Source: Enterococcus sp. BWB1-3 (GTDB lineage Bacteria; Bacillota; Bacilli; Lactobacillales; Enterococcaceae). From it: a stretch of DNA of 35,654 bases. The notes under the pieces were generated by a model. It saw nothing but the letters and a program-made list of their open reading frames with translations, had not been told where the DNA came from and did no database searches. Below are positions 25,322 to 35,393 of this stretch, one piece after another; the stretch's first letter is position 1, and every line of letters begins with the position of its first letter. The stretch is taken from assembly GCF_016745275.1 (NCBI RefSeq), contig NZ_JADOEP010000031.1:1-35654 (forward strand), given 5' to 3'. The translations under genes and the position numbers were made by a program.

Positions 25322-26629
25322 TTATTCTATATTTTCCAGCACTTCTTTTTGAACCTCCAGTGCTCTGTTTGCAAGTGCTTCGTAACGTTCTTTTTTGTCT
25401 CTTATACGAGCCGGAAGCTCCGGAAATAAACCAAAGTTGGCATTCATCGGCTGGAAATGCTTGCCTTCTGCATGCGTAATATAATAAGCCATACTACCCA
25501 TTGCTGTTTCTCTCGGCAAGATAACAGGTTCTTCTCCCTTAGCCAATCGTGCCGCATTTCTTCCTGCCAAAAGTCCGCTTGCCGCACTTTCCACATAGCC
25601 TTCTACACCAGTCATCTGTCCGGCAAAGAAAAGATCTTCTCTTTGTTTTGACTGATAAGTAGGCAAAAGCAGCTCAGGCGAATTCATAAAGCTGTTTCGA
25701 TGCATGACACCATAACGAACAAATTCAGCATTTTCCAGTCCCGGAATCATTTGAAAGACACGCTTTTGCTCCCCCCATTTTAAATGGGTCTGAAAACCGA
25801 CAATATTGTAAAGTGAAGCAGCAGCATTATCTTGTCTCAATTGAATAACTGCATAAGGGCGCTTTCCCGTTTTCGGATCTTCCAGTCCAACAGGCTTCAT
25901 CGGTCCGAATAACATGGTTTTAATGCCGCGTTTTGCCATTACCTCAATTGGCATACAGCCTTCAAAAAACTTTTCTTTTTCAAAGGTTTTTAGAGGAACC
26001 ACTTCGGCTTCCACTAATGCTGCATGGAAATGATTAAATTCTTCTTCTGTCATTGGACAATTCAAATAAGCAGCTTCTCCCTTATCGTAGCGGGATTTCA
26101 AATACACTTTATCCATATCTATTGTTGCATAATCAATAATTGGAGCAGCAGCATCGTAAAAATAAAAACCTTCTGAACCATTAAAAGCTTTTACTTCTTC
26201 TGAAAGCTTTTCGGAAGTCAGCGGACCAGTTGCAATAATCGTGATCCCTTCTGGAATTTCAGTAATTTCTTCATTCTTAACAGTGATCAGCGGATGATTC
26301 TTAATTCGTTCAGTCACTGTTTGAGAAAAACTGTCACGATCCACAGCAAGTGCTCCGCCTGCCGGTACCGCTGTTTTGTCAGCAGAGCCGATAATGATGG
26401 AATCCATTCGCCGCATTTCTTCTTTTAGTACGCCTACCGCATTTGTCAGACTGTTTCCTCTCAGAGAATTAGAACAAACTAATTCTGCAAATTCTTCTGT
26501 TTGATGAGCTGGTGTTTTTTTAACTGGTCTCATTTCATATAAAGTAACGGGTACTCCTGCCTGTGCAACCTGCCATGCAGCCTCGCTTCCTGCAAGACCC
26601 GCTCCTATAACTGTGACTGTTTTTGTCAT
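25322..26629 (-). CDS. trmFO: tRNA U54 5-methyltransferase, folate/FAD-dependent (TrmFO)
   Basis: Methylates uridine 54 of tRNA (making T54) using methylene-tetrahydrofolate and FAD. It has 435 residues. The FAD-binding site is at the N-terminus ([16 protein letters not shown]), followed by [20 protein letters not shown], the [11 protein letters not shown] stretch and a C-terminal [20 protein letters not shown] typical of GidA/TrmFO. A GAGGAA ribosome binding site precedes the ATG. It lies downstream of topA, as in other Lactobacillales, but with a 560-base repeat-rich gap before it, so it must have its own promoter. Confidence 0.97.
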   Translation of the reverse strand: MTKTVTVIGAGLAGSEAAWQVAQAGVPVTLYEMRPVKKTPAHQTEEFAELVCSNSLRGNSLTNAVGVLKEEMRRMDSIIIGSADKTAVPAGGALAVDRDSFSQTVTERIKNHPLITVKNEEITEIPEGITIIATGPLTSEKLSEEVKAFNGSEGFYFYDAAAPIIDYATIDMDKVYLKSRYDKGEAAYLNCPMTEEEFNHFHAALVEAEVVPLKTFEKEKFFEGCMPIEVMAKRGIKTMLFGPMKPVGLEDPKTGKRPYAVIQLRQDNAAASLYNIVGFQTHLKWGEQKRVFQMIPGLENAEFVRYGVMHRNSFMNSPELLLPTYQSKQREDLFFAGQMTGVEGYVESAASGLLAGRNAARLAKGEEPVILPRETAMGSMAYYITHAEGKHFQPMNANFGLFPELPARIRDKKERYEALANRALEVQKEVLENIE

Positions 26630-26674
26630 TTATTTCCTCGTTTCTGTATTATTATTGCTTTTTTGGAAAAGAAC

Positions 26675-27060
26675 AAGGGGCTGTGACATTCGTATGTCTC
26701 GAACCCCTAAAACTGAATAAACGGCATTTCAGCCTTTAGATGCATTGAGAATTGGAACGAAGCAAAAACCGCAGATACAAAGCGACACGCTTCCATAAGC
26801 TTCCTTGACAATTTTCGGTTTGTTGGATTAAATCACAAAGAACAAAGTGACTCAATGTTTTCTTGCATAAACGCTCGTCACAGTTTAGAGTCTGCAAGTA
26901 GTGAGCATCCCTACCCCCTAGTTCTCGAAAGTAAACACTTTTACTCCTGCGGTTACTCGTCGCATGAAGGGCTTTGCTCCTGCGATTACTCATCGCAGTT
27001 AAGTTCGTGCATGTGCTCCTGCGGTTATTCATCGCATGAAGTACTCTGTCACGGTCTCTT
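26675..27060. repeat. Repeat-rich intergenic region between topA and trmFO
   Basis: Three imperfect copies of a 26-base unit beginning CTCCTGCGGTTACTC start at 26944, 26977 and 27016 (33- and 39-base steps); each can fold through TGCGA/TCGCA. At 26675-26743 lies an element with AGGGG...CCCCT arms and inner GACAT/ATGTC that recurs at 34191-34260. At 26754-26779 is an inverted, 22-of-26 match to the core of the 53-bp repeat at 34267. The reading frame over 26736-27032 (with NRRSK repeats) is an artefact of these units. The rest of the gap, 27061-27189, shows no gene. Confidence 0.75.
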
Positions 27061-27189
27061 TCGTTCTTTGTTTTTCAATCTATAATATAAAGGGGTTAAA
27101 TTCTTTAATTAGATGCTTTACCTGACTTGGCGAAAAACCGATTATAAGAAAATCTCAGGTTATATCGATAGGCTTAACAACTAATAGGA

Positions 27190-29268
27190 TTATTTTTGAA
27201 CATTTTCTTCGTAATCACCATTAATACAAACGACCTGTTTGCCGCCTTTAACTTTCTTTTCAACAAGATACTGATCACACTTCGGACAGTTTCGTCCAAC
27301 TGGTTTATCCCATGAAGTGAAATCACAGTCTGGATAACGGCTGCAGCCGTAGAACAAACGATTCTTTTTCGATTTTCTTTCGATAACCTGTCCCTCATGG
27401 CAAACCGGACAGGTAACACCTATTTCTTTGACTATTGGTTTTGTATTGCGACAATCCGGAAAATTACTGCAGGCATAAAACTTTCCGTATTTCCCTAGCT
27501 TAATGACCATTGGGTGACCACATAAGTCACAGTCAAATCCTGCAGGTTCATCTTTTATCTGGATTTTCTCGATTTTTTCTTCCGCAATTGTCAGTTCTTT
27601 TTCAAACGGCTTGTAAAACTGATCGATCACCTCAATCCATTTTTCAGTTCCTTCTTCGACATGATCAAGGTTGCCTTCCATTGAAGCGGTGAAGTGGACA
27701 TCAACAATTTTAGGAAAGAATTCGACAATCAGACTATTGACAATTTCTCCGAGTTCAGTAGGCTCAAACCGTTTATTGGTCAATTTAACATAATATCGAC
27801 GCTGAATAGTTTCCAAAGTCGGAGCGTAAGTCGAAGGACGCCCCACACCATTTTCTTCCAGTGTACGAATCAGAGTCGCTTCACTGAATCGTGCAGGAGG
27901 CTGAGTAAAGTGCTGTTTTGGTTCAATGTCCACAGCTAGTACGATATCTCCTTCTTCCATGTCAGGAAGAATATTTTCTTTATCCTCTTTTCCGTCATCA
28001 CGTCCTTCAACATAGACCTGCATGAATCCTTTGAATTTTATCTTTGATCCATTTGCAATAAAGATAACGCCATTTTGATTCAATGTTACTTTCATTGTAT
28101 CCAAAATAGCCGGTGTCATCTGGCTGGCAACCATTCGTGACCAAATCAATGTATACAGCTTTAATTGGTCTTTATCAAGGTATTGTTTAATTTCATCCGG
28201 TGTCCTGAGTACACTGGAAGGACGGATAGCTTCATGGGCATCCTGTGCTCCCTGAGCATTCTTGCTTTTTCGTCCGCCGTGTGCAGAATATTCTTTGCCG
28301 TACTTTTCTTCAATAAATGTTGCGGCTTCAGCTTTTGCAGAATCAGCCAATCTGGTAGAATCTGTACGCATGTACGTAATCAGCCCGACAGTCCCCTGTT
28401 TTCCAAGTGCGATCCCCTCATAAAGTTGTTGAGCAACCATCATGGTTTTGCGAGTACGGAAGTTCAGTTTTCTGGCGGCTTCCTGTTGAAGACTGCTGGT
28501 TGTAAACGGCAACGCAGGATTGCGTTTTCGTTCTTTCTTTTCAACTTTGTCGACATTGTACTCTTTTCCATTCATTCGGTCTGTTACTTCTTTAACAGCT
28601 TCAGGATTAGGGAGTTTCTTCTTCTTTCCGTCCAGTCCCCAGAAATTTGCCTTAAACTTCTTTCGACCCTTTTGGAAATTACCGTCTATGCTCCAGTATT
28701 CTTCTGGAACAAATTTCCGGATTTCGTGTTCTCTGTCAATAATAATTTTTAAAGCTACTGACTGAACACGTCCTGCGCTTAACCCTTTTTTTACTTTGCG
28801 CCATAAAATCGGACTGATGGAGTAGCCGACAATTCTGTCCAATACGCGACGTGCCTGCTGTGCATCCACTAAATCCAGATCAATTGCCCGAGGCTCCTTA
28901 AAGGCTGCTTTTACAGCTTCCTTTGTGATCTCGTTAAACACAACCCGGTTTTTATCATTGATGTTCAATCCCAGTAAGTGAGAAAGGTGCCAGGCAATGG
29001 CCTCCCCTTCTCTATCCGGATCGGCTGCGAGATAGACTTTTTCGGCTTTTTTTGCTGCAGCTTTCAATCCCTTGATTACATCGCCTTTTCCTCGGATTGA
29101 GATATAATGCGGTTCGTAATTATTTTCAAAATCGATGCCCATTTTACTCTTAGGCAAGTCGCGAATATGACCTACGCTGGCAACCACTTTGTAATTTCTT
29201 CCTAAATATTTTTCAATCGTTTTGGCTTTTGCAGGTGATTCTACAATTACTAGATATTTATACGCCAT
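27190..29268 (-). CDS. topA: DNA topoisomerase I
   Basis: Type IA topoisomerase relaxing negative supercoils. It has 692 residues from the ATG at 29266-29268, chosen because the family begins [18 protein letters not shown] and AAAGGAG lies 11 bases upstream. It has a TOPRIM domain at 1-130 ([13 protein letters not shown]), the catalytic Y299 in [12 protein letters not shown], and a C-terminal tail with zinc-ribbon motifs (CDLCGHPM...[15 protein letters not shown]...CSRYPDC, then NCPKCDQYL with only one further Cys). It lies 126 bases after dprA, the usual dprA-topA order. Confidence 0.97.
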   Translation of the reverse strand: MAYKYLVIVESPAKAKTIEKYLGRNYKVVASVGHIRDLPKSKMGIDFENNYEPHYISIRGKGDVIKGLKAAAKKAEKVYLAADPDREGEAIAWHLSHLLGLNINDKNRVVFNEITKEAVKAAFKEPRAIDLDLVDAQQARRVLDRIVGYSISPILWRKVKKGLSAGRVQSVALKIIIDREHEIRKFVPEEYWSIDGNFQKGRKKFKANFWGLDGKKKKLPNPEAVKEVTDRMNGKEYNVDKVEKKERKRNPALPFTTSSLQQEAARKLNFRTRKTMMVAQQLYEGIALGKQGTVGLITYMRTDSTRLADSAKAEAATFIEEKYGKEYSAHGGRKSKNAQGAQDAHEAIRPSSVLRTPDEIKQYLDKDQLKLYTLIWSRMVASQMTPAILDTMKVTLNQNGVIFIANGSKIKFKGFMQVYVEGRDDGKEDKENILPDMEEGDIVLAVDIEPKQHFTQPPARFSEATLIRTLEENGVGRPSTYAPTLETIQRRYYVKLTNKRFEPTELGEIVNSLIVEFFPKIVDVHFTASMEGNLDHVEEGTEKWIEVIDQFYKPFEKELTIAEEKIEKIQIKDEPAGFDCDLCGHPMVIKLGKYGKFYACSNFPDCRNTKPIVKEIGVTCPVCHEGQVIERKSKKNRLFYGCSRYPDCDFTSWDKPVGRNCPKCDQYLVEKKVKGGKQVVCINGDYEENVQK

Positions 29269-29394
29269 TAAACGTGCGGCTCCTTTCAGGGTTCCTTTTT
29301 TACTATTTCCTACTATATATATAGAATAAAAACTCACAAATCGTAGTTCATCATATCTATTCATTTTGTGTTTGTCAAGGATTGATATAGTGAA

Positions 29395-30270
29395 CTAGCG
29401 AAAAAAATTGAGCTCCTCTATAATATTTTGCGGCGAAAAAATGGCTTTAGCACCCTCATATATCAGGGTGTGACAGCCTTCTGAATGAGGTAGAAAAATA
29501 TTTCCCGGTACAACGAAGACTTCCCTGCCATATTCCAATGCTGATTGAGCTGTTATTAAGGAGCCGCTGTTTCGTCTGGCTTCTATCAAGCAAGTTGCCT
29601 GACAGAGTCCTGCAATGATTCGGTTCCTCATGGGAAAATGATGTTTTCTGGGAGGCGTACCATTGGGATGTTCACTGATCAGCAGATGTTCCTTAGCTAT
29701 TAATCGATGCAGGTAAGTATTTTCTTTGGGATAGCAAATATCCAGCCCTGTTCCGACAACTCCAATTGTTTGCCCCTGACCTTTGATCGCAGCTTCATGT
29801 GAGCGGCTGTCAATTCCTTTAGCCAATCCGCTGACAATGACCCAACCGGCCCCTGAAATGGCAGGAACAAATTCCCGAACGATTTTTACTCCATAGGAAG
29901 AGGCTTCTCTTGCTCCGACAAACGCAATGGATTTATGCTTTAACAGCTCTATATTCCCTTGATAGAACAAGACTGCCGGGCAATTATAGATTTCCTTCAG
30001 CAGAGGAGGAAATCGCTCATCCAGAATAGTCAAAAACTGATGTTCAGCCTGAAATTCCTGTAATTTTTCTGGATTTTCTGAGAGAGCATTCCAGGATTCT
30101 AAAAATAAAGATTCGTACCTTTTTACTTGACCAATGCGAAGCATTTCTTCTTTTTTTATTTCGGTCGATTCATTTTCCAGGATGAAGGATAAAATTTTTA
30201 GTCGTCCCAGATTTCCGATTCCCCGACAATTGACAAGCTTAAATAATAATGCCCTGATTTCTTTTTCCAT
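29395..30270 (-). CDS. dprA: DNA processing protein DprA
   Basis: Loads RecA on incoming single-stranded DNA during transformation. It has 291 residues: an N-terminal helical part (1-90) and the Rossmann-like DprA fold from about 100 with SIAFVGAREASSYG, GLAKGIDSRSHEAAI, GTGLDICYPKEN and the later SGSLITAQSALEYGREVF. It lacks the extra C-terminal winged helix of longer homologues, the normal form in lactic acid bacteria. A GAAAGGAAGG ribosome binding site precedes it. A hairpin separates it from rnhB. Its presence hints at, but does not prove, natural competence. Confidence 0.95.
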   Translation of the reverse strand: MEKEIRALLFKLVNCRGIGNLGRLKILSFILENESTEIKKEEMLRIGQVKRYESLFLESWNALSENPEKLQEFQAEHQFLTILDERFPPLLKEIYNCPAVLFYQGNIELLKHKSIAFVGAREASSYGVKIVREFVPAISGAGWVIVSGLAKGIDSRSHEAAIKGQGQTIGVVGTGLDICYPKENTYLHRLIAKEHLLISEHPNGTPPRKHHFPMRNRIIAGLCQATCLIEARRNSGSLITAQSALEYGREVFVVPGNIFLPHSEGCHTLIYEGAKAIFSPQNIIEELNFFR

Positions 30271-30287
30271 AAAAAAAACCTTCCTTT

Positions 30288-30314
30288 CAAATACTATGTC
30301 TTAGATAGTATTTG
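30288..30314 (-). promoter_or_regulatory. Hairpin between rnhB and dprA
   Basis: Ten-base perfect arms CAAATACTAT and ATAGTATTTG with a 7-base loop. On the minus strand it is followed by the dprA ribosome binding site rather than a T-run, so it more likely affects dprA translation or mRNA stability than termination. Confidence 0.4.
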
Positions 30315-30335
30315 CAGAAGAAGACTTATTTTATT

Positions 30336-31106
30336 TTATTCGCAATAATTTTTTACGGGAGCAAACGTTTTTCGATGAATCGGACAAATTCCCCGATGCT
30401 TAATCCCTTCAATGTGTTCCTTTGTTCCATATCCGGCATTTTTTTCAAATGCATATCCCGGAAACAGTTTCGCGTAGTCTTCCATCAAACGATCTCGGCA
30501 GACTTTAGCTACAATACTTGCGGCAGCAATGGAAATTGAACGGGCATCTCCTTTGATTAAGCTTTTTTGAGGAATTTTTGTATCCAATTCCATAGCATCA
30601 ATCAAAAGATAGTCGGGAATAAAATCCAAATCCTCAATTGCCATCCCCATAGCCTTTTTACTGGCCTGATAGATATTTATATGATCAATCTCTATGTGGT
30701 CAACCATCCCAATACCAATAGAAATCGCCTGATTTTGAATTAGATCATACAGCTCTTCTCTCTTTTTTGCGGAAAGCTGTTTTGAATCATTTAGCCCTAA
30801 CAGTTTACAATCCTCCGGCAGGATGACTGCTGCTGCGACGACCGGACCTGCAAGCGGTCCTCTGCCAACCTCATCAATTCCGGCAATCAGGCGGTATCCC
30901 TCCTGTTTTGCTTCCTTTTCAAAGATGGAAAGCTCCTGAAACTTTGCTGCTTCCTTTTCCTTTTTTAACAGGTTTCTCTCCCATTGTCCCAGTGCCTGCT
31001 GAACACCAAGACGCTGATCCTGCTGCCAGATTAACAGTCTTTCGTCTTCTCTGGAATGAACAGACTTTAATGCTATTTTTATTTCCTTGATTGATTCATT
31101 CTTCAT
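30336..31106 (-). CDS. rnhB: Ribonuclease HII
   Basis: Removes ribonucleotides and RNA from RNA/DNA hybrids. It has 256 residues. The N-terminal 65 residues are the extra domain found in Firmicutes RNase HII; catalysis lies in GIDEVGRGPLAGPV (D78, E79), LNDSKQLSAKKR and LLIDAMEL. Its start overlaps the ylqF stop by 11 bases, so the two are translationally coupled, as is usual in this group. Confidence 0.97.
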   Translation of the reverse strand: MKNESIKEIKIALKSVHSREDERLLIWQQDQRLGVQQALGQWERNLLKKEKEAAKFQELSIFEKEAKQEGYRLIAGIDEVGRGPLAGPVVAAAVILPEDCKLLGLNDSKQLSAKKREELYDLIQNQAISIGIGMVDHIEIDHINIYQASKKAMGMAIEDLDFIPDYLLIDAMELDTKIPQKSLIKGDARSISIAAASIVAKVCRDRLMEDYAKLFPGYAFEKNAGYGTKEHIEGIKHRGICPIHRKTFAPVKNYCE

Positions 31107-31959
31107 CCCTTGCTGCTCCTAACTCTTCCCAACGATCTAGTGTAAATGTACCTAACTTTCCGCTGCGGATTTCCTGAACAATCATTTCGCTTGATCGATC
31201 ATAGTCCTCTTTAAAGCCGCGTTTTTTTGTAATCAGCATTAACAGCTCTGCTGGCGGTAAAAATAGTTCGTCATCTGTGATCCCATAGCGTTCTTTAATA
31301 CGATCTGGATAAAAACGGCTGAAAAACTCTAACCCATAAATAGCCAGATCATCAAAATGAAGCAGCTGATCTTTGATGGCACCTGTCAAAGCCAGTTTTT
31401 TCCCGATTTCAGGATCTTCGAACTTTGGCCATAAAATCCCAGGAGTATCAAGAAGCTCCAGATCTTTCCCTGATTTCAACCATTGTTGTCCCTTGGTTAC
31501 TCCTGGCTTATTCCCAGTCTGAGCGATCTTCTTTCCCACGAGCCGATTCATCAGCGTAGATTTTCCGACGTTTGGAATACCAATACAGATTGCACGAATC
31601 GCACGAGGTTTTAATCCCCTGCTTCGATCCCGTTCAATTTTATCCTTCAATGCCTTTTTTGCTTCTTGAATGATCTTGTTTATTCCGATATTTTGCTGTG
31701 CGTTGATGACTAAAGTATGAAACCCTTTTTCCTGAAAATAATTCTGCCATTTTTTACTTTGTTCACTATCTGCGAGATCGCCTTTATTCAATAAAACCAG
31801 TCGTGGTTTCTGCTGAACAATTTGATCCATCATTGGATTTCTTGAAGACAGAGGCAGCCGAGCATCAACCAGCTCAAAAACAATATCAACAAATTTTATT
31901 TTTTCTGATACTTCTCGACGGGCTTTGGCCATATGCCCTGGAAACCATTGAATATTCAT
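31096..31959 (-). CDS. ylqF: Ribosome biogenesis GTPase YlqF (RbgA)
   Basis: Circularly permuted GTPase needed for late 50S ribosome assembly. It has 287 residues. The motif order is permuted: G4 NKGD at 58-61, then G1 GIPNVGKST at 127-135 and G3 DTPG at 171-174. The start MNIQWFPGHMAKARREV is diagnostic and fixes the ATG at 31957-31959, with AGGTAGG just before it; a GTG nine bases further upstream is less likely. The C-terminal helical ANTAR-like domain binds 23S rRNA. It overlaps rnhB and follows lepB by 13 bases. Confidence 0.96.
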   Translation of the reverse strand: MNIQWFPGHMAKARREVSEKIKFVDIVFELVDARLPLSSRNPMMDQIVQQKPRLVLLNKGDLADSEQSKKWQNYFQEKGFHTLVINAQQNIGINKIIQEAKKALKDKIERDRSRGLKPRAIRAICIGIPNVGKSTLMNRLVGKKIAQTGNKPGVTKGQQWLKSGKDLELLDTPGILWPKFEDPEIGKKLALTGAIKDQLLHFDDLAIYGLEFFSRFYPDRIKERYGITDDELFLPPAELLMLITKKRGFKEDYDRSSEMIVQEIRSGKLGTFTLDRWEELGAARDEE

Positions 31960-31972
31960 GCTTATCACCTAC

Positions 31973-32530
31973 CTAACTAATGATTTTAATATGTCTTAAC
32001 GGATAATAGACAAAGCGTGCTTTACCTAAGATGTATTTACTGTCCACTGCACCGAAAGAACGGCTGTCCTTTGACATCCGACGATTATCCCCCAATACAA
32101 AATAACTTTCATTGCTCAGCTGATCTTGATTGAGAAGACTGGAAAGTTCAAAGTCCGTTGTATACGGCTTCACATCATCTTCGTTTTTCTTGCTTTTATT
32201 TTCTTCCAAAAAAGGCTCTGCTATTTTTTCATTATTAATATACAATTGATCGTTTTCATAACGCACAGTATCTCCAGGAAGACCAATGACTCTCTTTACA
32301 TAAATTTCTCCATTCGGCAATTGGAAAACAATAACATCAAAACGATTGACATCTGTAAACTTTTCCATTAGAACCATGTCACCCTGACTCAAGTTCTTCT
32401 CCATGGAATTTCCATCAATGGGAACAGGAATTAATAGAAAACCTCTCAAAATAAATAATATGACCAAAGAAGGTATCAGTAATTTCATAAAAGAAATAAA
32501 ACATGCGATATATTTATTTTTCCCTCTCAT
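31973..32530 (-). CDS. lepB: Type I signal peptidase
   Basis: Membrane serine peptidase that removes signal peptides from exported proteins. It has 185 residues: one N-terminal transmembrane helix at about 10-35, the catalytic Ser42 in GNSMEKNL and Lys79 in YVKRVIGLPGD, and later GDNRRMSKDSRSFG. The length is typical of the single-helix SipS type. A GAAGG-like ribosome binding site precedes it. It lies 68 bases after ctpA, so the two may be one transcript. Confidence 0.95.
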   Translation of the reverse strand: MRGKNKYIACFISFMKLLIPSLVILFILRGFLLIPVPIDGNSMEKNLSQGDMVLMEKFTDVNRFDVIVFQLPNGEIYVKRVIGLPGDTVRYENDQLYINNEKIAEPFLEENKSKKNEDDVKPYTTDFELSSLLNQDQLSNESYFVLGDNRRMSKDSRSFGAVDSKYILGKARFVYYPLRHIKIIS

Positions 32531-32598
32531 AAATTTCTACCTTCCTCCATTGTAATATAACAAAAGCAGCTGCTTTTATACAATTTTAAAGCAGACAG

Positions 32599-34029
32599 TT
32601 ATTTCCCCAGCTTTTCAACAGCCTTATTATAAGCCGTATCGTTTGTCTGAATTTTGATTTTTAACAATTCTTCAATCTTATCAGCTGTCTCCTGATTTAC
32701 CTGACCAGTAACAGAAAGTCCTTTTTCAGACTGCAGAGTCTCAATTGCTGTCTTCGTACTGCTGTTGAATTCATCTGATTCATTTACATCATAATCCAGT
32801 GCTTTCAACATTTTATTTACGTTCATCACGGAGTCAGACTGACTCCCTTCTTCCAGAACCTCACTCCTTGAAATGGGAGAAAGATAAGCATACTCCGGAT
32901 AATCTGCTTCAATGGTCGGTTCCAACCCTTCTTCATGAATCCAGTTTCCTTCCGGGGTCAGCCATTTCAAAATAGACAGTTTCAAGCTGCTGTGATCAGT
33001 AATTCCTTTTACAGTCTGAACAGTTCCTTTTCCATAAGTCGTCGTTCCGATGACATCAACATTGCCGGATTCTTTTAAAGCTGCTGCAAAAATTTCAGCT
33101 GCACTGGCGCTTCCACCATCGACAAGTACCACAACTGGTTCTTTTACTTTAAAACCGCCGTCCAGTTCAGAAGAGGCTGTATGCTCTGTAATATTACCAT
33201 CCTTATCTTCGAATTGGACAATTACTTTACCATCCTCTAAAAACATGCTGCTCATCATTTCCACCTGATTCAACAAACCGCCGGGATTTTGCCGGAAATC
33301 CAGTACAAATGATTCTGCCCCTTCTTTCCGCAGATCTTTAATAGCTGTTTTCAATTCCTTAAATGTATTTCCGCCAAAGGATGAGACACGAATATTGCCA
33401 ATTTTACTGTTTTTTGCATCAATTTCACTGCTGACTGTCTCAATGGGAATTGTATCTCGCTCAATAATGACATCAAAGGTTTCGCCTTCTCTTAAGATTG
33501 TCAGCTGAACTTCCGTCCCTTTTTCTCCTCGAATTTTACTCACTGATTCAGACAGTGTCAGACCTTCTGTAGGCTCACCGTCTATTTGCAGGATTGCATC
33601 ATTTACCTTCAATCCATTTTTTTCAGCAGGTGAACCTTCAATAGGGGCCTGAGTGACTGTAGGTACTTGATCAACCAGTCCCATTGAAGCACCAATTCCT
33701 TCGAAGCTCCCGGAAACCTCATCGCTCAGCTCAGATGATTCTTCATCACCCAGATAAGAAGAATAAGGATCATCCAACGATTCCATCATTCCCTTTAAAG
33801 CTCCTTCAACCAATTCTGATTCATCTACTGATCCAACATAATTTTCCAGAATATTATTATAAAGTCCGTGAACCTCTTTCAAGTCTCCTGCATCACTTGT
33901 CTGCTGAGAAATATAACTGCTGAACAGACTGCTAAAATAAATATAACAACCGCCCACTGCAATAATTGCTGTACAAATAATGGAAACAACATATTGATAA
34001 TAGGGTACTTGACGATGATTTTTTCTCAT
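32599..34029 (-). CDS. ctpA: C-terminal processing serine protease, S41 (CtpA/CtpB-like)
   Basis: Surface-anchored protease of 476 residues. A transmembrane helix lies at about 12-36, a PDZ domain at about 105-190, and the S41 core at about 200-390 has catalytic Ser307 (DGGSASAAE) and Lys334 (YGKGTVQ). A peptidoglycan-binding domain (about 400-470) follows. The extracellular side would process or degrade envelope proteins. The gene begins a run through lepB, ylqF, rnhB and dprA. Its upstream gap contains tandem repeats. Confidence 0.95.
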   Translation of the reverse strand: MRKNHRQVPYYQYVVSIICTAIIAVGGCYIYFSSLFSSYISQQTSDAGDLKEVHGLYNNILENYVGSVDESELVEGALKGMMESLDDPYSSYLGDEESSELSDEVSGSFEGIGASMGLVDQVPTVTQAPIEGSPAEKNGLKVNDAILQIDGEPTEGLTLSESVSKIRGEKGTEVQLTILREGETFDVIIERDTIPIETVSSEIDAKNSKIGNIRVSSFGGNTFKELKTAIKDLRKEGAESFVLDFRQNPGGLLNQVEMMSSMFLEDGKVIVQFEDKDGNITEHTASSELDGGFKVKEPVVVLVDGGSASAAEIFAAALKESGNVDVIGTTTYGKGTVQTVKGITDHSSLKLSILKWLTPEGNWIHEEGLEPTIEADYPEYAYLSPISRSEVLEEGSQSDSVMNVNKMLKALDYDVNESDEFNSSTKTAIETLQSEKGLSVTGQVNQETADKIEELLKIKIQTNDTAYNKAVEKLGK

Positions 34030-34190
34030 TGCTTTTGTTCTCTCCTTATTGCTCGCTCCTGTATTGACCGATTAGTCTAGTTTACCATGAAAAAGATAAT
34101 GAAAAAAGCTGTTTCAAAGTAAATTAAACGAAATTCATTTGTTGCTTGCAAGGAATCGTTCTTGATTTTTACATTTTTAACAAAACAGAA

Positions 34191-34440
34191 AAGGGGAGTG
34201 TAACAAACCTATGTCACAGCCCCCTAAAAACCGAATAAACGGTGTTCCAGTCTTTATATACTTCAATCCTCGATACATGCTATTTAAGCGATGTATCTGC
34301 GGTACTCGCTTCTTTCCGTTCCTCGATATATGCTATTTAAGCGATGTATCTGCGGTACTCGCTTCTTTCCGTTCCTCGATACATGCCATTTAAGCGATGT
34401 ATCTGCGGTACTCGCTTCTTTCCGTTCCTCGATACATGCC
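34191..34440. repeat. 53-bp tandem repeats and shared element upstream of ctpA
   Basis: Units start with TCCTCGATACATGC-type sequence at 34267, 34320, 34373 and 34426, an exact 53-base period, with three full copies and a partial fourth. Each unit contains the hairpin GATACAT/ATGTATC and a competing pair AAGCGA/TCGCTT, so two alternative folds exist. Just before them, 34191-34260 is a copy of the element at 26675-26743 (same orientation, clearly related). The rest of the gap to 34635 has a perfect GAAGCTG/CAGCTTC hairpin but no gene. Confidence 0.85.
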
Positions 34441-34635
34441 GTCTAGTTCCTACAAGGCATCCTACCAGTTATCCTGCAAGTTTTCTTATCATTTTCTTGA
34501 ATTCCTTCTTGGTGTCATAAATCATTGCGATTCACTTGTCAGAGTAGATGATGCATGTTATCTGCTGCTTGAAGCTGGGCGCAGCTTCTTGTCGTATGGA
34601 GCAGCTTTGGTACATCCTCTTTCTAGTCAGGTTCC

Positions 34636-34854
34636 TTATTTGTTATTCTCCAAATACTTTTCCCATAATTCGTCAAAAATAGTCATTGTGGACAGATAGT
34701 TTACTTCCATTTCTAAATAGGAGGAAAGTTCGTTATAGTCTTCTGAATGCTTTGGGAAACGAATATCTTTCGCTGCTGCATTGGCAAATTTAGTTTCAGC
34801 ATCTGCTGCGGGTCCTTTTAAAGTGATCAGGTAATGATAAAAACTTCTTCTCAT
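34636..34854 (-). CDS. yozE: YozE family protein (UPF0346)
   Basis: A small cytoplasmic protein of 72 residues, the normal family size. It is recognised by [14 protein letters not shown] at the start, the [16 protein letters not shown] segment and a C-terminal helix. The family has a SAM-like (sterile alpha motif) helical fold of unknown function. The ATG at 34852-34854 overlaps the msrA stop in an ATGA arrangement, so translation is coupled. Longer frames to 34872 are inside msrA and unlikely. Confidence 0.9.
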   Translation of the reverse strand: MRRSFYHYLITLKGPAADAETKFANAAAKDIRFPKHSEDYNELSSYLEMEVNYLSTMTIFDELWEKYLENNK

Positions 34855-35375
34855 TTTATTTCTTTCTCCCATTTTTTTTCTAAAAATTCGCTTCTTAGCT
34901 CATGGGCTTTTTCATATCTCTTCGGCTCTTTTTTATAAAAGTCCTGATGATAGTCTTCTGCAGGATAAAAGACAGCCGCCGGTTCAATTGTTGTTACAAT
35001 TTTTTCTTTGAAGCGCCCGCTGTTCTGCAGCTCCTGTTTACTTTTTTCAGCAATTTCTTTTTGTTGTTCATTCAGATAAAAGATTACTGGTCGATAGTTA
35101 TCTCCACGATCTTCAAACTGCCCTAATGCATCTGTCGGATCGGTCTGCTGCCAATAAATCTCCACTAATTTCTCGTAGGAAATAATCTGGTCATCAAAAA
35201 TAATTTCCACAGCTTCCGTGTGACCAGTCCTATGACTTTTTACCTGTTCATAGGTTGGGTTTGCTGTGTGACCGCCTGTATAGCCTGATGTCACCGATAT
35301 AATCCCAGGCTGCTGATCAAACGGTTGAATCATACACCAGAAGCAGCCCCCTGCAAAAATTGCTTTTTCTGTCAT
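34851..35375 (-). CDS. msrA: Peptide methionine-S-sulfoxide reductase
   Basis: Reduces the S form of methionine sulfoxide in oxidised proteins. It has 174 residues, a stand-alone MsrA without an MsrB domain. The active site is GGCFWCM (C11, with C14), and later [22 protein letters not shown] and EDYHQDFY confirm the family. A GAAAGGGGAAG ribosome binding site precedes the ATG. It is coupled to yozE and follows a truncated ypmS-like fragment. Confidence 0.97.
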   Translation of the reverse strand: MTEKAIFAGGCFWCMIQPFDQQPGIISVTSGYTGGHTANPTYEQVKSHRTGHTEAVEIIFDDQIISYEKLVEIYWQQTDPTDALGQFEDRGDNYRPVIFYLNEQQKEIAEKSKQELQNSGRFKEKIVTTIEPAAVFYPAEDYHQDFYKKEPKRYEKAHELRSEFLEKKWEKEIK

Positions 35376-35393
35376 AATACTTCCCCTTTCCTG

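Noticed and set aside
26736-27032. 98-codon minus-strand reading frame with NRRSK repeats
   Set aside because: It is created by the intergenic DNA repeats, has no ribosome binding site, and the amino-acid repeats follow the DNA units.
34267-34440. CRISPR array or origin iterons
   Set aside because: The 53-base units are nearly identical throughout with no spacers, and no replication initiator gene is near.
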